A DNA stretch of 64,000 bases from Bradyrhizobium sp. Ash2021 (GTDB taxonomy: Bacteria > Pseudomonadota > Alphaproteobacteria > Rhizobiales > Xanthobacteraceae), in assembly GCF_031202265.1 (NCBI RefSeq), contig NZ_CP100604.1:1426001-1490000 (forward strand). Reading direction: 5' to 3'. Both the position numbers and the translations under genes were made by a program. Position 1 is the stretch's first letter; each line of letters starts with the position of its first letter. Positions 16,481 through 26,437 of this stretch are shown piece by piece. The notes under the pieces are model-generated. The model ran no database searches and was not told the DNA's origin. It saw only the letters and a program-made list of their open reading frames with translations.

Positions 16481-17596
16481 CTACTTTTCCTGCATCTTGA
16501 ATCCCAGATAGGTCGAACTGGCGATTCCCATCAGCAGCAACAAATTGGTGTCGAAGTCGGCAAACACGAAATTCCCGACCACGTTCCAGACGAAGATAAC
16601 CGCCAGAACGCAGGTCCAGATCACCATCTGGAGCCGCTGCAGTTTGGCGCCTTCAGCGTCGCAGATCAGATCTTCGATGAAACCCATCGAGGTTCTGGCG
16701 GGTGGGGCGCCTGCGGCCTGAGCACCTTGAGCGGCGAGTTTGGGCTGGTCGATCACGATCGCCGCCAGCCCGGTGGCGCCGTTGATGCCGAGCAGCACCA
16801 GCACCGCGGTGGTGATGACGTGCAGATAGAAGCCGAGCGTCAGCCAGAGGAATATGAAGCCGGCGACCGACAGCACCAGCCACAGCGCCATCTGGGTCCG
16901 GCCAAGGCTGTAGGTGCCGGTTGGACCATTTGGACCGAAATCGGGGGTATCGCGAAGAACGGTGGAGTTGGCAGCGAACACCACGAAGGCCACGAGCAGA
17001 ATGAGCATCGCAAGGCCGCCAACCGCGAGAATCCTGGTCTTGTAGACGACCAACTCGATATTGCCCGGTGCCAGGGCGGTAGGCGCACTGCTTTGCGTAG
17101 TAGAGACGCCGACGCTCAACGCCATGACGCCGTCGATGGTCTTGCCGGCGAGCAAGCCGCGCCAGAATTTGCCTTCGTCGGATGACGCATCGGTGTGCTC
17201 GCCGAATTGATAGGTCAGCATTTGCGGGCCGGGAACCGGTGCTGCCTTGGCCGAGAGCTTGGTCACCTCCTCGTTCAGGAACAAATTGACGGCCACGGAA
17301 GCGGGAGGGGTCGCGCCGGGCTTTTGCGCCTCTGTGGCAGCCGCGGCGACGCCCGCGACGACGACGCACAACCGGCTGCCGAGGGTGACGGATTTCGGCG
17401 AAACGCCGACAATGCGAAGGTTGCCCGCATTATCCCTGTCTTTTTGGGTTTGGTCTGCCAGTTCCACCTTGAGGCTTTCGCGGCAGCCGATCGACGTCAC
17501 CGGCGGGGGGATTTCCCTTGCCATCCACACGATGCAAGCGATCAGCAGGACCGAGCCTATGGCGGCTAATGTTTTTGCCCAGGTCATTGCGTTCAT
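16481..17596 (-). CDS. Uncharacterised multi-pass membrane protein
   Basis: A 371-residue protein. It has an N-terminal membrane anchor (about 7-25), an extracytoplasmic domain of about 165 residues with a cysteine pair (IGCRES, RLCVVV), and then five further hydrophobic segments between about 195 and 370. Conserved-looking stretches are YSLGRTQMALWLVLS and LLLLMGIASSTYLGFK near the C-terminus. I do not recognise the family. It stands alone with about 215 bp of free upstream sequence. The organisation suggests a sensor or channel-like protein, but there is no direct evidence. Confidence 0.6.
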   Translation of the reverse strand: MNAMTWAKTLAAIGSVLLIACIVWMAREIPPPVTSIGCRESLKVELADQTQKDRDNAGNLRIVGVSPKSVTLGSRLCVVVAGVAAAATEAQKPGATPPASVAVNLFLNEEVTKLSAKAAPVPGPQMLTYQFGEHTDASSDEGKFWRGLLAGKTIDGVMALSVGVSTTQSSAPTALAPGNIELVVYKTRILAVGGLAMLILLVAFVVFAANSTVLRDTPDFGPNGPTGTYSLGRTQMALWLVLSVAGFIFLWLTLGFYLHVITTAVLVLLGINGATGLAAIVIDQPKLAAQGAQAAGAPPARTSMGFIEDLICDAEGAKLQRLQMVIWTCVLAVIFVWNVVGNFVFADFDTNLLLLMGIASSTYLGFKMQEK

Positions 17597-17811
17597 GGCG
17601 TCCCCCCAAATGCTGAGGCGTCGTTCGGCGATGACGCCTCTAAAAAATCTCGTGCCTGAAAATCGAAATTCCGCGCCAAAGCGGCGGCGCTACCAGCGAA
17701 ACCGGATAAAGCAATCACGCCGGTACTTATCTTAAGATTGTATAATATGAAAAAGCAACTGCCGCTGCAACGCACGGGGGGCGTTTGACCGGCGAAATCT
17801 CGCGCGGGCTG

Positions 17812-19329
17812 TCACTCGGCCTTGGCCGGTGCGCGCCGCGGCATCAGCCGGAACGGGCGGTTTTCCTGCAGCCACGCCGCGCGCTCGTCGCGCAGCAGGG
17901 TGCGGCGGACTTTTCCGGAATCGTCGCGCAGGCAGACCGAGACGATCTCGAAACTTTCCGGATGCTTGTAGCGGCTGAGCTGGTCGGCCAGGAAGCCGCC
18001 CATGCCGTCGACGACATCTTTGGCGTCGGCGGCCTCCCGCAGTTCGAGGATGGCGTGCACGCGCTGTCCGAATTCGGGATCGGGCAGGCCGACCACGACG
18101 CAGGAGCGCACGTCGGGATGCGCGGTCACGGCGGCTTCGACCTCGGCCGGATAGATATTGGCGCCGCCGCGCAGGATCATGTCGGCCAGCCGGTCGCCGA
18201 GATAAAGATAGCCGTCGGCATCCAGCCGGCCGATATCGCCGAGCGATTCCCAGCCGTCCGCGCGGCGCTTCGGCTCGGCGCCGAGATAATGATAGGTGCT
18301 GCCGGCGCCGTCATTGGGCAGGAAATAGATTTCTCCGGTCTCGCCGGGCGCGACATCGCGGCCGTCCTCGCCGATGATCCGAAGGCCGCTGGTCTCGCCG
18401 ATCTTGCCGACCGAGCCCCGGTGCGCCAGCCATTCGACGCCTGAAATCACGCATGCGCCCTGCCGCTCGGTGCCGCCATAGAGCTCCCAGATCCGCTCAG
18501 GTCCGAGCCATCCGATCCATTTCTCTTTCAGCCATGGCGGCATCGGTGCTGCCATATGAAACACGATTTGCAGGCTCGACAGGTCGTAGCCGTTGCGCAC
18601 CGCCTCCGGCAGCGCCCAGATCCGGTGCATCATGGTCGGCACGAAGTTGACCCATTGCACCCGATTGGCTTCGATCAGGCGCAGCGTCTCCTCGGCGTCG
18701 AATTTGACCAGGCCGGTGACGCGTCCGCCGGCAAACAAGGCCGAGTGCGATACGATGAACGGCGCATTGTGATAGAGCGGGCCGGGATTGAGCAGCGACG
18801 CGCCGAGCGGCATTCCCAGCAGGGGCGCGGCTGCGGTGTCGACCACCGCGGGATTATGATCGAGGATCACCTTGGGCCGGCCGGTCGAACCGCCGCTGGT
18901 CATCGCCTTCCAATAGCGCGCCACCGGGTTGTTCAGCGGTTCGTCGGAAAAACCATCGGGTACGAAATTGGCGGGCAGCGCGTTCGGCGCATTCCAGTCG
19001 GCTTCGCCACCGACCACCAGCGCCGGTTTGAGAATCTCCAGCACCGCAGCCGCCTCGCCGCGTGGCAACCGCCACGACAGCGAGGTCGGCGTCGCGCCGC
19101 ACTTCCACACTGCAAAGCTGGTTTCGAAAAACGCATTGCTGTTGGGTAGCCCAATGGCGACGAAATCGCCGGGTTTGACGCCTTTGGCGGCAAAGGCGCG
19201 GGCGCGTCGGTTGGCGCCGCGCTCCAGTTGTTCCCAGGTCAGCGTATCCGCGCCATGGCTGACCGCAACCGCGTCTTTCGGTTTGCGCTCGGCGTACCAG
19301 CGCGGCACGTCGGCCAGGGGAATCAGCAT
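17812..19329 (-). CDS. Fatty-acyl/aryl-CoA synthetase (AMP-binding, ANL family)
   Basis: A 505-residue enzyme that would activate a carboxylic acid to its CoA thioester via an acyl-adenylate. Visible motifs are the P-loop MTSGGSTGRPK, the adenylate motif YGGTERQG, the hinge GDIGRLDADGYLYLGDR followed by GGANIYPAEVE, and the C-terminal catalytic Lys region GKVRRTLL. The start at MLIPLADVPRW (19329) is preferred over the one 30 bp upstream because it matches the usual N-terminus. It is convergent with nothing obvious and lies next to ttuA, tail to head on the same strand. The substrate is not defined by the context. Confidence 0.85.
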   Translation of the reverse strand: MLIPLADVPRWYAERKPKDAVAVSHGADTLTWEQLERGANRRARAFAAKGVKPGDFVAIGLPNSNAFFETSFAVWKCGATPTSLSWRLPRGEAAAVLEILKPALVVGGEADWNAPNALPANFVPDGFSDEPLNNPVARYWKAMTSGGSTGRPKVILDHNPAVVDTAAAPLLGMPLGASLLNPGPLYHNAPFIVSHSALFAGGRVTGLVKFDAEETLRLIEANRVQWVNFVPTMMHRIWALPEAVRNGYDLSSLQIVFHMAAPMPPWLKEKWIGWLGPERIWELYGGTERQGACVISGVEWLAHRGSVGKIGETSGLRIIGEDGRDVAPGETGEIYFLPNDGAGSTYHYLGAEPKRRADGWESLGDIGRLDADGYLYLGDRLADMILRGGANIYPAEVEAAVTAHPDVRSCVVVGLPDPEFGQRVHAILELREAADAKDVVDGMGGFLADQLSRYKHPESFEIVSVCLRDDSGKVRRTLLRDERAAWLQENRPFRLMPRRAPAKAE

Positions 19330-19471
19330 GCAGGCCTCCCGTCGTCTGGCTTTTTCCAAGTCGTTGTTTGCGAACGATGGCGCACGTTCTCGAACGTCCG
19401 AACCCTGGTCACCAGCGAGAGATGTTGTGACTCAAGACGGGCGCGGCGTCCATATGGCCGAGGCGCTCGCT

Positions 19472-20377
19472 TCATGCCTCTCGCGCATAGTGCGACAGCC
19501 GGTCCTTGAGCATCTCCAGCATGTCGTCCCTGATCGGATCGCGTGTTCCACGGGTCCAGGCTGCGGCCAGCGGCAGCTTGTTCATGTCGGATGACGCGAG
19601 CCGGACGTAACGAACACCGCGTGCCGCCATGCGTGACGTCCATTTCGGGACGATCGCGACTCCAAGATCGGCAGACACAAGATTGACGATGGTCTGCTTT
19701 TCATCGGCAATCTGGGCAATGCGCGCCTCAAGCCCGGCTTCGGCGAACAGCTTCATCGTGAGATCGTGGCTATGCGGTCGCGAACGGCGTTCGGGCACGA
19801 TCAGCGGCTGGTCCGCGAGTTCGGCAATGCTGATCCGCTTCTTCGAAGCCAATGGATGATGATCGGAGAGTGCGACCACAGCCGTTTCGTGGAACAGGAA
19901 CATGAACTCCAGCCGCTTGTCCGGGCGTTCGGGCGGGCGGACAAAGACAAGGTCAAGGCGGCCGGACAGCAATCGCGGCAGCAGGCGGATGGTCTTCTCC
20001 TCGGCCAACTGGACCGTCACATCCGGGCGCTGTTCCCGGAAATCGTGCAGCAGCATCGGCAACAGTCCCGCCGCCGCACTGTCGATCGCGCCCACGCGCA
20101 CGGTTGCCGCCTGCTTTCGACCGCGCATGCGGAATTTGGCGGCCAGGGTATCGGCCTGCGCGAGCAAGGTGCGGGCCTCCTTGAGCAGAACGGCTCCGTC
20201 GTCGGTCAATGTGACGCTGCGGGTGGTGCGCGTCATCAGCCTTGTGCCGAGGTCCTCCTCGAGCAGCCGGACAAAGCGTCCAAGCGCCGAGGGCAGCATT
20301 TCGAGCCGCTGCGCCGCCCGGCCGAAATGCAGTTCTTCGGCCGCCGCCACGAAGCATCGCAACTGGTGCAGATCCAT
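19472..20377 (-). CDS. ttuA: LysR-family activator of tartrate utilisation
   Basis: A 301-residue LysR regulator. The helix-turn-helix is at about 1-60 ([36 protein letters not shown]), and the effector domain starts [17 protein letters not shown]. It is divergent from a permease-dehydrogenase-kinase-kinase set that matches ttuBCDE of Agrobacterium vitis, where ttuA is the LysR gene. That synteny is the basis of the gene symbol. Two ATGs lie next to each other (20380, 20377). A TTATA-N11-TATAA palindrome lies just upstream. Confidence 0.78.
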   Translation of the reverse strand: MDLHQLRCFVAAAEELHFGRAAQRLEMLPSALGRFVRLLEEDLGTRLMTRTTRSVTLTDDGAVLLKEARTLLAQADTLAAKFRMRGRKQAATVRVGAIDSAAAGLLPMLLHDFREQRPDVTVQLAEEKTIRLLPRLLSGRLDLVFVRPPERPDKRLEFMFLFHETAVVALSDHHPLASKKRISIAELADQPLIVPERRSRPHSHDLTMKLFAEAGLEARIAQIADEKQTIVNLVSADLGVAIVPKWTSRMAARGVRYVRLASSDMNKLPLAAAWTRGTRDPIRDDMLEMLKDRLSHYAREA

Positions 20378-20397
20378 CATTCTCTCCTGGACGGAGA

Positions 20398-20418
20398 TTA
20401 TATCATTTTTTTGTATAA
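20398..20418. promoter_or_regulatory. LysR-type operator candidate between ttuA and ttuB
   Basis: TTATA at 20398-20402 and TATAA at 20414-20418 form an inverted repeat with an 11-bp spacer (T-N11-A class), inside an AT-rich patch of an otherwise GC-rich region. It lies 18-21 bp upstream of the ttuA start codons and about 100 bp from ttuB, fitting autoregulation plus activation of ttuBCDE. Confidence 0.55.
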
Positions 20419-20520
20419 ACGGCAGCCAATTGAGTCCTGACGGCTGGGGTCGCAGGGTGACCTTCAACGCGCCGGACGGCGCGGAAATCAAAAGCAAGAC
20501 AGACCAGGAGAGGAGCCCAC

Positions 20521-21828
20521 ATGAGCGCCGAGCTCGAAAAGCACGTGCTGCGCAAGATCACCCTGCGCATCGTCCCCTTCGTGATGCTGCTCTACTTCAT
20601 TGCCTTCATCGACCGCGTCAACATTGGTTTCGCGGCGCTGACGATGAACAAGGAGCTGGGTTTCTCGCCGACCGTATTCGGCCTCGGCGCGGGCATTTTC
20701 TTCCTCGGTTATTTCCTGTTCGAAGTGCCGTCAAATCTCGTTCTCGACAAGGTCGGGGCCCGGATCTGGATCGCCCGGGTGATGATCACCTGGGGCTTGA
20801 TATCAGGGGCCATGGCCTTCGTTCAGGGGCCGAACAGCTTCTACACGCTGCGTTTCCTGTTGGGCGCGGCGGAGGCCGGATTCTTCCCGGGCATCATTCT
20901 TTATCTCAGCTACTGGTTCCCGGCGCGTCAGCGCGCCGCTGTCACCGCCATTTTCATGGCCGCGGCGCCGCTGTCCACCGTGCTTGGGTCGCCGGTGTCA
21001 GGCGCGCTGCTTGAGATGCACGGGGTGCTCGGCCTCAGCGGCTGGCAATGGATGTTCATCGTCGAGGCGGTCCCCGCCCTCATCCTCGGCGTCGTGGTGC
21101 TCTTCTACATGACTGACCGGCCGGAAAAAGCAAAATGGCTGCGCGACGACGAACGTCGCTGGCTGGTGAACACGATGAATGCGGAAGCGGCCAACAAGGC
21201 TGGAACCGCCAGTCATAGTGTCTGGCACGGCCTCGCCGACCTGCGCGTCATAGCGTTGTCACTGGTTTATTTCGGGACATCGGCGGGCCTCTACACCCTC
21301 GGCATCTGGGCGCCACAGATCATCAAGGAGTTCGGCCTCTCGTCGCTGCAGGTCGGCTTCCTGAACGCGCTGCCCGGTATCGTCGCGGTCGTTGCGATGG
21401 TGCTGTGGGCGCGCCACTCGGATCGTACCGGGGAGCGTACCTGGCACGTGGTCGGGGCCTGCGTGCTCGCTTCCCTCGGTCTGATGTTCGCCGGGTTTGC
21501 CGGCACGGTGCTCGCCGTCCTGCTGGCGCTGACGCTAGTCAATATCGGCATCAGCGCGGCAAAGCCGCCGCTGTGGAGCATGCCGACCATGTTCCTGTCG
21601 GGCTCCGCCGCCGCGGCGGGAATTGCGACCATCAATTCGATCGGCAATCTCGGCGGCTTCGTCGGCCCGGCGATGATCGGCTGGATCAAGGATCTCACCG
21701 GCAGCTTCCAGGGCGGATTGTATTTCGTTGCCGGATTGCTGGTGCTGTCCGCCGTTCTCACCCTCGTCCTGGCGCGATCACAACGCACACCCGCCGCAAC
21801 CGCCGCGGACGCGCTTCCCCAACGATAA
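20521..21828 (+). CDS. ttuB: MFS anion:cation symporter, tartrate permease-like
   Basis: A 435-residue, 12-segment transporter of the ACS family of the major facilitator superfamily. Motifs include [21 protein letters not shown] in helix 1 (partial quotation), [29 protein letters not shown] and YWFPARQRA. It should import tartrate with protons or cations, given that it heads a ttuBCDE-type operon. An AGGAGAGGAG sequence just before the ATG is an exceptionally good ribosome binding site. The next gene follows after 47 bp. Confidence 0.8.
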   Translation: MSAELEKHVLRKITLRIVPFVMLLYFIAFIDRVNIGFAALTMNKELGFSPTVFGLGAGIFFLGYFLFEVPSNLVLDKVGARIWIARVMITWGLISGAMAFVQGPNSFYTLRFLLGAAEAGFFPGIILYLSYWFPARQRAAVTAIFMAAAPLSTVLGSPVSGALLEMHGVLGLSGWQWMFIVEAVPALILGVVVLFYMTDRPEKAKWLRDDERRWLVNTMNAEAANKAGTASHSVWHGLADLRVIALSLVYFGTSAGLYTLGIWAPQIIKEFGLSSLQVGFLNALPGIVAVVAMVLWARHSDRTGERTWHVVGACVLASLGLMFAGFAGTVLAVLLALTLVNIGISAAKPPLWSMPTMFLSGSAAAAGIATINSIGNLGGFVGPAMIGWIKDLTGSFQGGLYFVAGLLVLSAVLTLVLARSQRTPAATAADALPQR

Positions 21829-21875
21829 TCCCTCAAACCCGATTCACTCAAACCCAGTTCACTTGGAGAAATCAG

Positions 21876-22949
21876 ATGCGTGAATATTCAATCGCTGCCA
21901 TCCCCGCCGACGGCATCGGCCCCGAAGTCATCGCCGCCGGCACCACGGTGCTCGAAAGCCTGCAGAAGCGCATGGGCGACGTCAAGTTCAACGTCGAAAC
22001 CTTCGACTGGGGCTCGGCCTATTACCGCAAGCACGGCGCCATGATGCCGGCCGATGGTCTGGCGAAGCTGAAGAAGTTCGACGCGATCTATTTCGGTGCC
22101 GTCGGTGCGCCCGACGTTCCCGATCACATCACGCTGTGGGGCCTGCGCCTGCCGATCTGCCAGGGTTTTGACCAATACGCCAACGTCCGGCCGACCAAGA
22201 TCCTGCCCGGCATCACGTCGCCGCTGCGCAATGTCGGCACCGGCGATCTCGACTGGGTGATCGTGCGCGAGAATTCCGAGGGCGAATACGCCGGCTGCGG
22301 CGGTCGCGTCCATCGCGGCCTGCCCGAGGAAGTCGGCACCGAGGTGGCGATCTTCACCCGGGTCGGCGTCCAGCGCATCATGCGATACGCATTCAGGCTG
22401 GCCCAGTCGAGGCCGCGCAAGCTCCTCACCGTGGTCACCAAGTCGAACGCGCAGCGTCACGGCATGGTGATGTGGGACGAGATCGCCGACGAGGTGTCGA
22501 AGGAATTTCCCGACGTCCGCTGGGACAAGATGCTGGTCGATGCTATGACGGTTCGCATGACGCTCAAGCCACAGACCCTCGATACCATCGTCGCCACCAA
22601 TCTGCACGCCGACATCCTGTCCGATCTCGCCGGCGCGCTGGCGGGCAGCCTCGGCGTGGCGCCCACCGCCAATATCGATCCCGAGCGCCGCTTTCCGTCG
22701 ATGTTCGAACCGATCCACGGCTCGGCGTTCGACATCACCGGCAAAGGCATCGCCAACCCCGTCGCCAGCTTCTGGACCGCCTCGCAGATGCTCGATCATC
22801 TCGGCGAGGCGGACGCCTCGGCTCGGCTGATGCGCGCCGTGGAAAAGGTCACCGGCGCCGGCATCATGACCCCGGACGTCGGCGGCACCGCGACGACCAA
22901 AGACGTGACGGATGCCGTGGTGGAGGCCATCCAAAGCTCCAATGTCTGA
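21876..22949 (+). CDS. ttuC: Tartrate dehydrogenase/decarboxylase
   Basis: A 357-residue member of the isocitrate/isopropylmalate dehydrogenase family, close to the usual length of about 360. It oxidises tartrate to oxaloglycolate and can give D-glycerate by decarboxylation, using NAD and a divalent metal. Visible are IPADGIGPEV at the N-terminus, the substrate-binding loop RENSEGEYAGCGGR, the catalytic Lys/Asp helix VTKSNAQRHG and DAMTVRMTLKP, and the NAD-binding EPIHGSAFDITGKG. The start at 21876 is preceded by TTGGAGAA. It overlaps the next gene by 8 bp, a sign of coupled translation. Confidence 0.9.
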   Translation: MREYSIAAIPADGIGPEVIAAGTTVLESLQKRMGDVKFNVETFDWGSAYYRKHGAMMPADGLAKLKKFDAIYFGAVGAPDVPDHITLWGLRLPICQGFDQYANVRPTKILPGITSPLRNVGTGDLDWVIVRENSEGEYAGCGGRVHRGLPEEVGTEVAIFTRVGVQRIMRYAFRLAQSRPRKLLTVVTKSNAQRHGMVMWDEIADEVSKEFPDVRWDKMLVDAMTVRMTLKPQTLDTIVATNLHADILSDLAGALAGSLGVAPTANIDPERRFPSMFEPIHGSAFDITGKGIANPVASFWTASQMLDHLGEADASARLMRAVEKVTGAGIMTPDVGGTATTKDVTDAVVEAIQSSNV

Positions 22950-24252
22950 CGGTCCGTCACCAACGCGCTGGAGCGACGCTGAGGCGCGAGCCGTGCTGCG
23001 GGACGTCTTCGACGCTGCGGTGGCCAGCGCCGATCCCGGGGCGGCCGTGCTGCGGCATCTGCCGGAAAGACCGAAGGGCCGCTGCGTGGTAATCGGGGCC
23101 GGCAAGGCCTCGGTGGCGATGGCGGCGGCATTGGATGCAGCCTGGGGTGACGTCGATCTCAGCGGTGTCGTGGTGACCCGGCACGGGCAGCGCGCAGCCG
23201 CGGGGCGCATCGAGGTGCTGGAGGCCTCGCATCCGACGCCCGACGCCATGAGCGAGGAGGCCGGTCGCCGGATCCTGGCGGCTGTGAAGGGGCTGACGGC
23301 CGACGATCTGGTCGTGGCGCTGATGTCGGGCGGCGGATCTTCGCTGATGGTTCTGCCCGCGGGCGGGATGACTTTGGCCGATAAGCAGGCCGTCAATGCC
23401 AGCCTGTTGGCGAGCGGCGCGAATATTGTCGAGATGAACGCCGTCCGCAAACATCTCTCGGCCATCAAGGGCGGCCGCCTCGCGCTTGCCGCGCACCCGG
23501 CCAGGGTGGTGACGCTGGCGATCAGCGATATTCCCGGCGACGACCCCGCTGCGATCGCGTCGGGACCAACTGTTGCGGACGCCAGCACGCTGGCCGATGT
23601 GCACGAAATCATTGCACGTTACAAAATCGATCTGCCGCCCGCTGCGCAGGCGGTACTCGCCGCGTGTGAGGAGACGCCGAAAAGCCTTTCCGCACAAAAT
23701 TCCGTCCGCGTCATCGCCGCTCCCTCGCTCGCCCTGGCCGTTGCGGCGCAAATCGCCGCGAAGGCGGGCCTTGCGCCGCTGATCCTGGGCGACGCGCTCG
23801 AAGGCGAGAGCCGTGAGTTGGGTGTCGTGATGGCGGGGATTGCGCGTTCGTGCCGTCTCAATGGGTTTCCCGTCGCGGCGCCCGCCGTGCTGCTGTCCGG
23901 CGGCGAGACCACCGTCACGATCGGCAAGGGACGGGCCGGGCGCGGCGGGCGCAATACCGAATTCCTGCTCGCGTTCGCCATCGCCATGGCCGGCGAGCCC
24001 GGCATTTTCGCGCTTGCGGCCGATAGTGATGGCATCGACGGAACCGAAGACGCGGCTGGAGCATTTGTCACCCCAGACACACTTGTGCTGGCCCGCACAG
24101 CCAATCTTGACCCGCGATCCCATCTCGTCGCGCATGACAGCTACAGTTTCTTTGCCGGGATCGGCGACCTCATTTGCACCGGGCCGACCGGCACCAACGT
24201 CAACGACATCAGAGCGGTTCTGATCACCAGAGGCGGCCGACAGGCCGATTGA
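22942..24252 (+). CDS. ttuD: Glycerate kinase (MOFRL/TtuD family)
   Basis: A 436-residue protein of the DUF4147-plus-MOFRL type, which phosphorylates D-glycerate, normally to 2-phosphoglycerate. Family motifs are VIGAGKASVAMA, VVTRHGQ, EASHPTPDAMS, LMSGGGSSLM, NAVRKHLSAIKGGRLA and ISDIPGDDPAAIASGPT; the MOFRL domain includes LSGGETTVTIGKGRAGRGGRN (shortened) and DGIDGTEDAAGAF. In Agrobacterium this gene was first described as hydroxypyruvate reductase. It sits between tartrate dehydrogenase and pyruvate kinase, so it carries tartrate-derived glycerate into lower glycolysis. Confidence 0.88.
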   Translation: MSDGPSPTRWSDAEARAVLRDVFDAAVASADPGAAVLRHLPERPKGRCVVIGAGKASVAMAAALDAAWGDVDLSGVVVTRHGQRAAAGRIEVLEASHPTPDAMSEEAGRRILAAVKGLTADDLVVALMSGGGSSLMVLPAGGMTLADKQAVNASLLASGANIVEMNAVRKHLSAIKGGRLALAAHPARVVTLAISDIPGDDPAAIASGPTVADASTLADVHEIIARYKIDLPPAAQAVLAACEETPKSLSAQNSVRVIAAPSLALAVAAQIAAKAGLAPLILGDALEGESRELGVVMAGIARSCRLNGFPVAAPAVLLSGGETTVTIGKGRAGRGGRNTEFLLAFAIAMAGEPGIFALAADSDGIDGTEDAAGAFVTPDTLVLARTANLDPRSHLVAHDSYSFFAGIGDLICTGPTGTNVNDIRAVLITRGGRQAD

Positions 24253-24255
24253 ACC

Positions 24256-25671
24256 ATGCGTCGCAATCGCCGGGCCAAGATCGTCGCCACCGTCGGACCG
24301 GCGAGTGGATCGCCCGAAATGCTGGAAGCGCTCTTCCTCGCCGGCGTCGACACGTTCCGGCTCAACTTCAGTCACGGCACCCATGAGGACCATGCCAAAG
24401 TCCATGCCTCGATTCGTGCGCTGGAACTGAAGATCGGGCGGCCGATCGGCATTCTGCAGGATCTGCAGGGGCCGAAAATTCGGGTCGGGACCATCAAGGA
24501 TGGGAAGTTCGCCGTCACAGCCGGGCAACAGGTGCGCTTTATCCTGTCCGGGTCCGACGGCGACGGGATGTCGATCCCGCTGCCTCATCCCGAGATCTTC
24601 GATGCAGTCAAGCCTGGCGATGATCTCCTGATCGACGATGGAAGGGTCCGCGTTCGTGTTACCGGCGTGGGTCCCGATTTCATCGATGCGAAAGCCGTCA
24701 TCGGCGGCGTCATCTCGAATCGCAAGGGCGTGAATGTCCCCAGCGCAGTTCTGAATCTGTCTCCGCTGACGGCGAAGGACCGCGCCGATCTCGCCTTCGG
24801 CCTGGAACTGGGCGTCGATTGGGTGGCGCTTTCGTTCGTTCAGAAGCCCGGAGATGTCATCGAAGCCCGCGGGCTCATCGGTGATCGCGCCGGGATCATG
24901 GCCAAGATCGAAAAACCCGCAGCGCTCGAACAGATCGATGACATTGTCCGGCTCTCCGACGCGGTCATGGTCGCCCGTGGCGACCTCGGCGTGGAGATTC
25001 CCCACGAAGACGTGCCGGGCCGGCAGAAGGAGCTGATCAGGTGCTGCCGCCTGGTCGGAAAGCCGGTGATCGTGGCAACGCAGATGCTCGACTCGATGAT
25101 CGCGGCCCCAACGCCGACGCGCGCCGAAGCGTCCGATGTCGCGACCGCGATCTATGATGGTGCGGACGCGGTGATGCTGTCGGCGGAATCCGCGACCGGG
25201 CAATATCCACGTGAAGCGGTGGCGATGATGAGCCGCATCATCGAAAGCACTGAACGGCACAAGATGTATCGCTCGATCATCGATGCCGCCCAGCCCGGCG
25301 AGGAGGAAACCGCGCCGCACGCGGTTGCCGCCGCTGCCGCCGATCTCGCGGCCGTTCTTCATGCATCGACCATCGTCGCATTCACATCTAGCGGCACCAC
25401 GGCGGCCCGCATCGCCCGCAAGCGCCCGAAGGTCTCGATCCTCGCCGTTACGCCGGATCAACGGGTGTCCCGGCAGCTTTGCCTGCTTTGGGGGGCGCAC
25501 AGCGTCCTGTCCAGTGACGTCCATAGCTACGAGGAAATGGTTGATCGCGCGACCAGGACGGCGCTGGCCGAGGATTTTGCAAAGCCGACCGACGTCATTG
25601 TGGTGGTCGCCGGCGTCCCGTTTGGCGAAGCCGGCACCACCAACAATCTTCGCGTGGTTCAGATCGGCTAG
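24256..25671 (+). CDS. ttuE: Pyruvate kinase
   Basis: A 471-residue pyruvate kinase, normal bacterial length. Substrate residues are visible in KIVATVGPAS, FRLNFSHG and GPKIRVG. The core metal and PEP site is MAKIEKPAALEQIDDI plus VMVARGDLGVEIP. ATQMLDSMI and the C-terminal regulatory domain (VVAGVPFGEAGTTNNLRVV) follow. It converts PEP and ADP to pyruvate and ATP, closing the tartrate-to-pyruvate route. It starts 3 bp after ttuD. Being last in a tartrate operon, it is probably a dedicated second isozyme. A 47-bp remnant resembling its 3' end lies at 27441. Confidence 0.92.
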   Translation: MRRNRRAKIVATVGPASGSPEMLEALFLAGVDTFRLNFSHGTHEDHAKVHASIRALELKIGRPIGILQDLQGPKIRVGTIKDGKFAVTAGQQVRFILSGSDGDGMSIPLPHPEIFDAVKPGDDLLIDDGRVRVRVTGVGPDFIDAKAVIGGVISNRKGVNVPSAVLNLSPLTAKDRADLAFGLELGVDWVALSFVQKPGDVIEARGLIGDRAGIMAKIEKPAALEQIDDIVRLSDAVMVARGDLGVEIPHEDVPGRQKELIRCCRLVGKPVIVATQMLDSMIAAPTPTRAEASDVATAIYDGADAVMLSAESATGQYPREAVAMMSRIIESTERHKMYRSIIDAAQPGEEETAPHAVAAAAADLAAVLHASTIVAFTSSGTTAARIARKRPKVSILAVTPDQRVSRQLCLLWGAHSVLSSDVHSYEEMVDRATRTALAEDFAKPTDVIVVVAGVPFGEAGTTNNLRVVQIG

Positions 25672-25902
25672 GCCAAGGTCGCGCAGCTTGGAAAGTGATC
25701 GTCGGCCATTTCGGCGTGTGCACCGTCCCTTTCATCGAGCTGCAGCGGTGGCCGGAGATGGAAGCCCTGGGAAGATTGATTAAAAGTTTTCGCAAATCGC
25801 CAACCGGCCAACAACTGCTCCGGCAAAAGCTGCGCGGCCTTAAACCCGGCCTTTATGCCAAGTGATGCATCCTTTCCTCAAGAGAAGGAGGCTCGCGTCC
25901 CA

Positions 25903-26184
25903 ATGCCCATTTTCAAATATTTTGCCGTCGTCGGATCGGCACTGTTTGTCCTCTTGTTTATTTCCGACGCCTACTTCGGCGACGGCGATTTGCGCTTCAA
26001 CGGGTCGCTGTATGAAAGCGCCTTCTACGCACCTCGATTGGACGAAATCGCGGCTACAACGGAGCTTCGCTTTACGCGCGATGTCACTCCTGCGAACCGC
26101 GTCAAGGAGGTGTTTGCACAGTTCGTTCCCAACGAAAATTTGCGCGGGAAACGTTACCCCTCCGCTGCGACGATCATTCGTTAG
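25903..26184 (+). CDS. Small single-pass membrane protein, Bradyrhizobium-type
   Basis: A 93-residue protein starting MPIFKYFAVVGSALFVLLF, with one membrane segment (about 5-23) and a hydrophilic tail ending RGKRYPSAATIIR. I recall similar short proteins scattered in Bradyrhizobium genomes, but their function is unknown. The 3' end (from 26149) lies inside a 91-bp segment that recurs at 27776. Either the repeat has fused to the gene or the repeat is a remnant of relatives of this gene. The ATG at 25903 is preceded by a purine-rich stretch (GAAGGAGG at 25883). Confidence 0.55.
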   Translation: MPIFKYFAVVGSALFVLLFISDAYFGDGDLRFNGSLYESAFYAPRLDEIAATTELRFTRDVTPANRVKEVFAQFVPNENLRGKRYPSAATIIR

Positions 26185-26239
26185 CCGCGTGAAGGCCCTT
26201 CGCAAGGACTGCGCATTGTGCGGAATGTGCAAAACCCGG
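26149..26239 (+). repeat. 91-bp direct repeat, copy 1
   Basis: It starts AAACGTTACCCCTCCGC and ends TGCGGAATGTGCAAAACCCGG. It covers the last codons of the small membrane protein gene and the following 55 bp. It matches 27776-27866 at roughly nine of ten positions and is in the same orientation. Confidence 0.8.
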
Positions 26240-26437
26240 CATTTTGCGTCCGAGAGGCAAGTCAGGAAAGGCAAGTCAGGAAAGGCAATATCGGCCACTC
26301 AAATTCTGAGTGGACTACACTCCGACCATTGAGCCGCCAACCGCAATGTCCGCCTTACCCTGACGAACTGACATCGTCAGGTCAACCCGTCACATCCGTT
26401 CGTGCGAACAGGCGACATCGCGCCGCGGCAGGCACTG

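Noticed and set aside
22957..25524. A minus-strand open frame of 855 codons antisense to ttuD and ttuE
   Set aside because: It is the mirror of two well-supported enzymes in GC-rich DNA, is rich in Arg/His/Gly and shows no domain.
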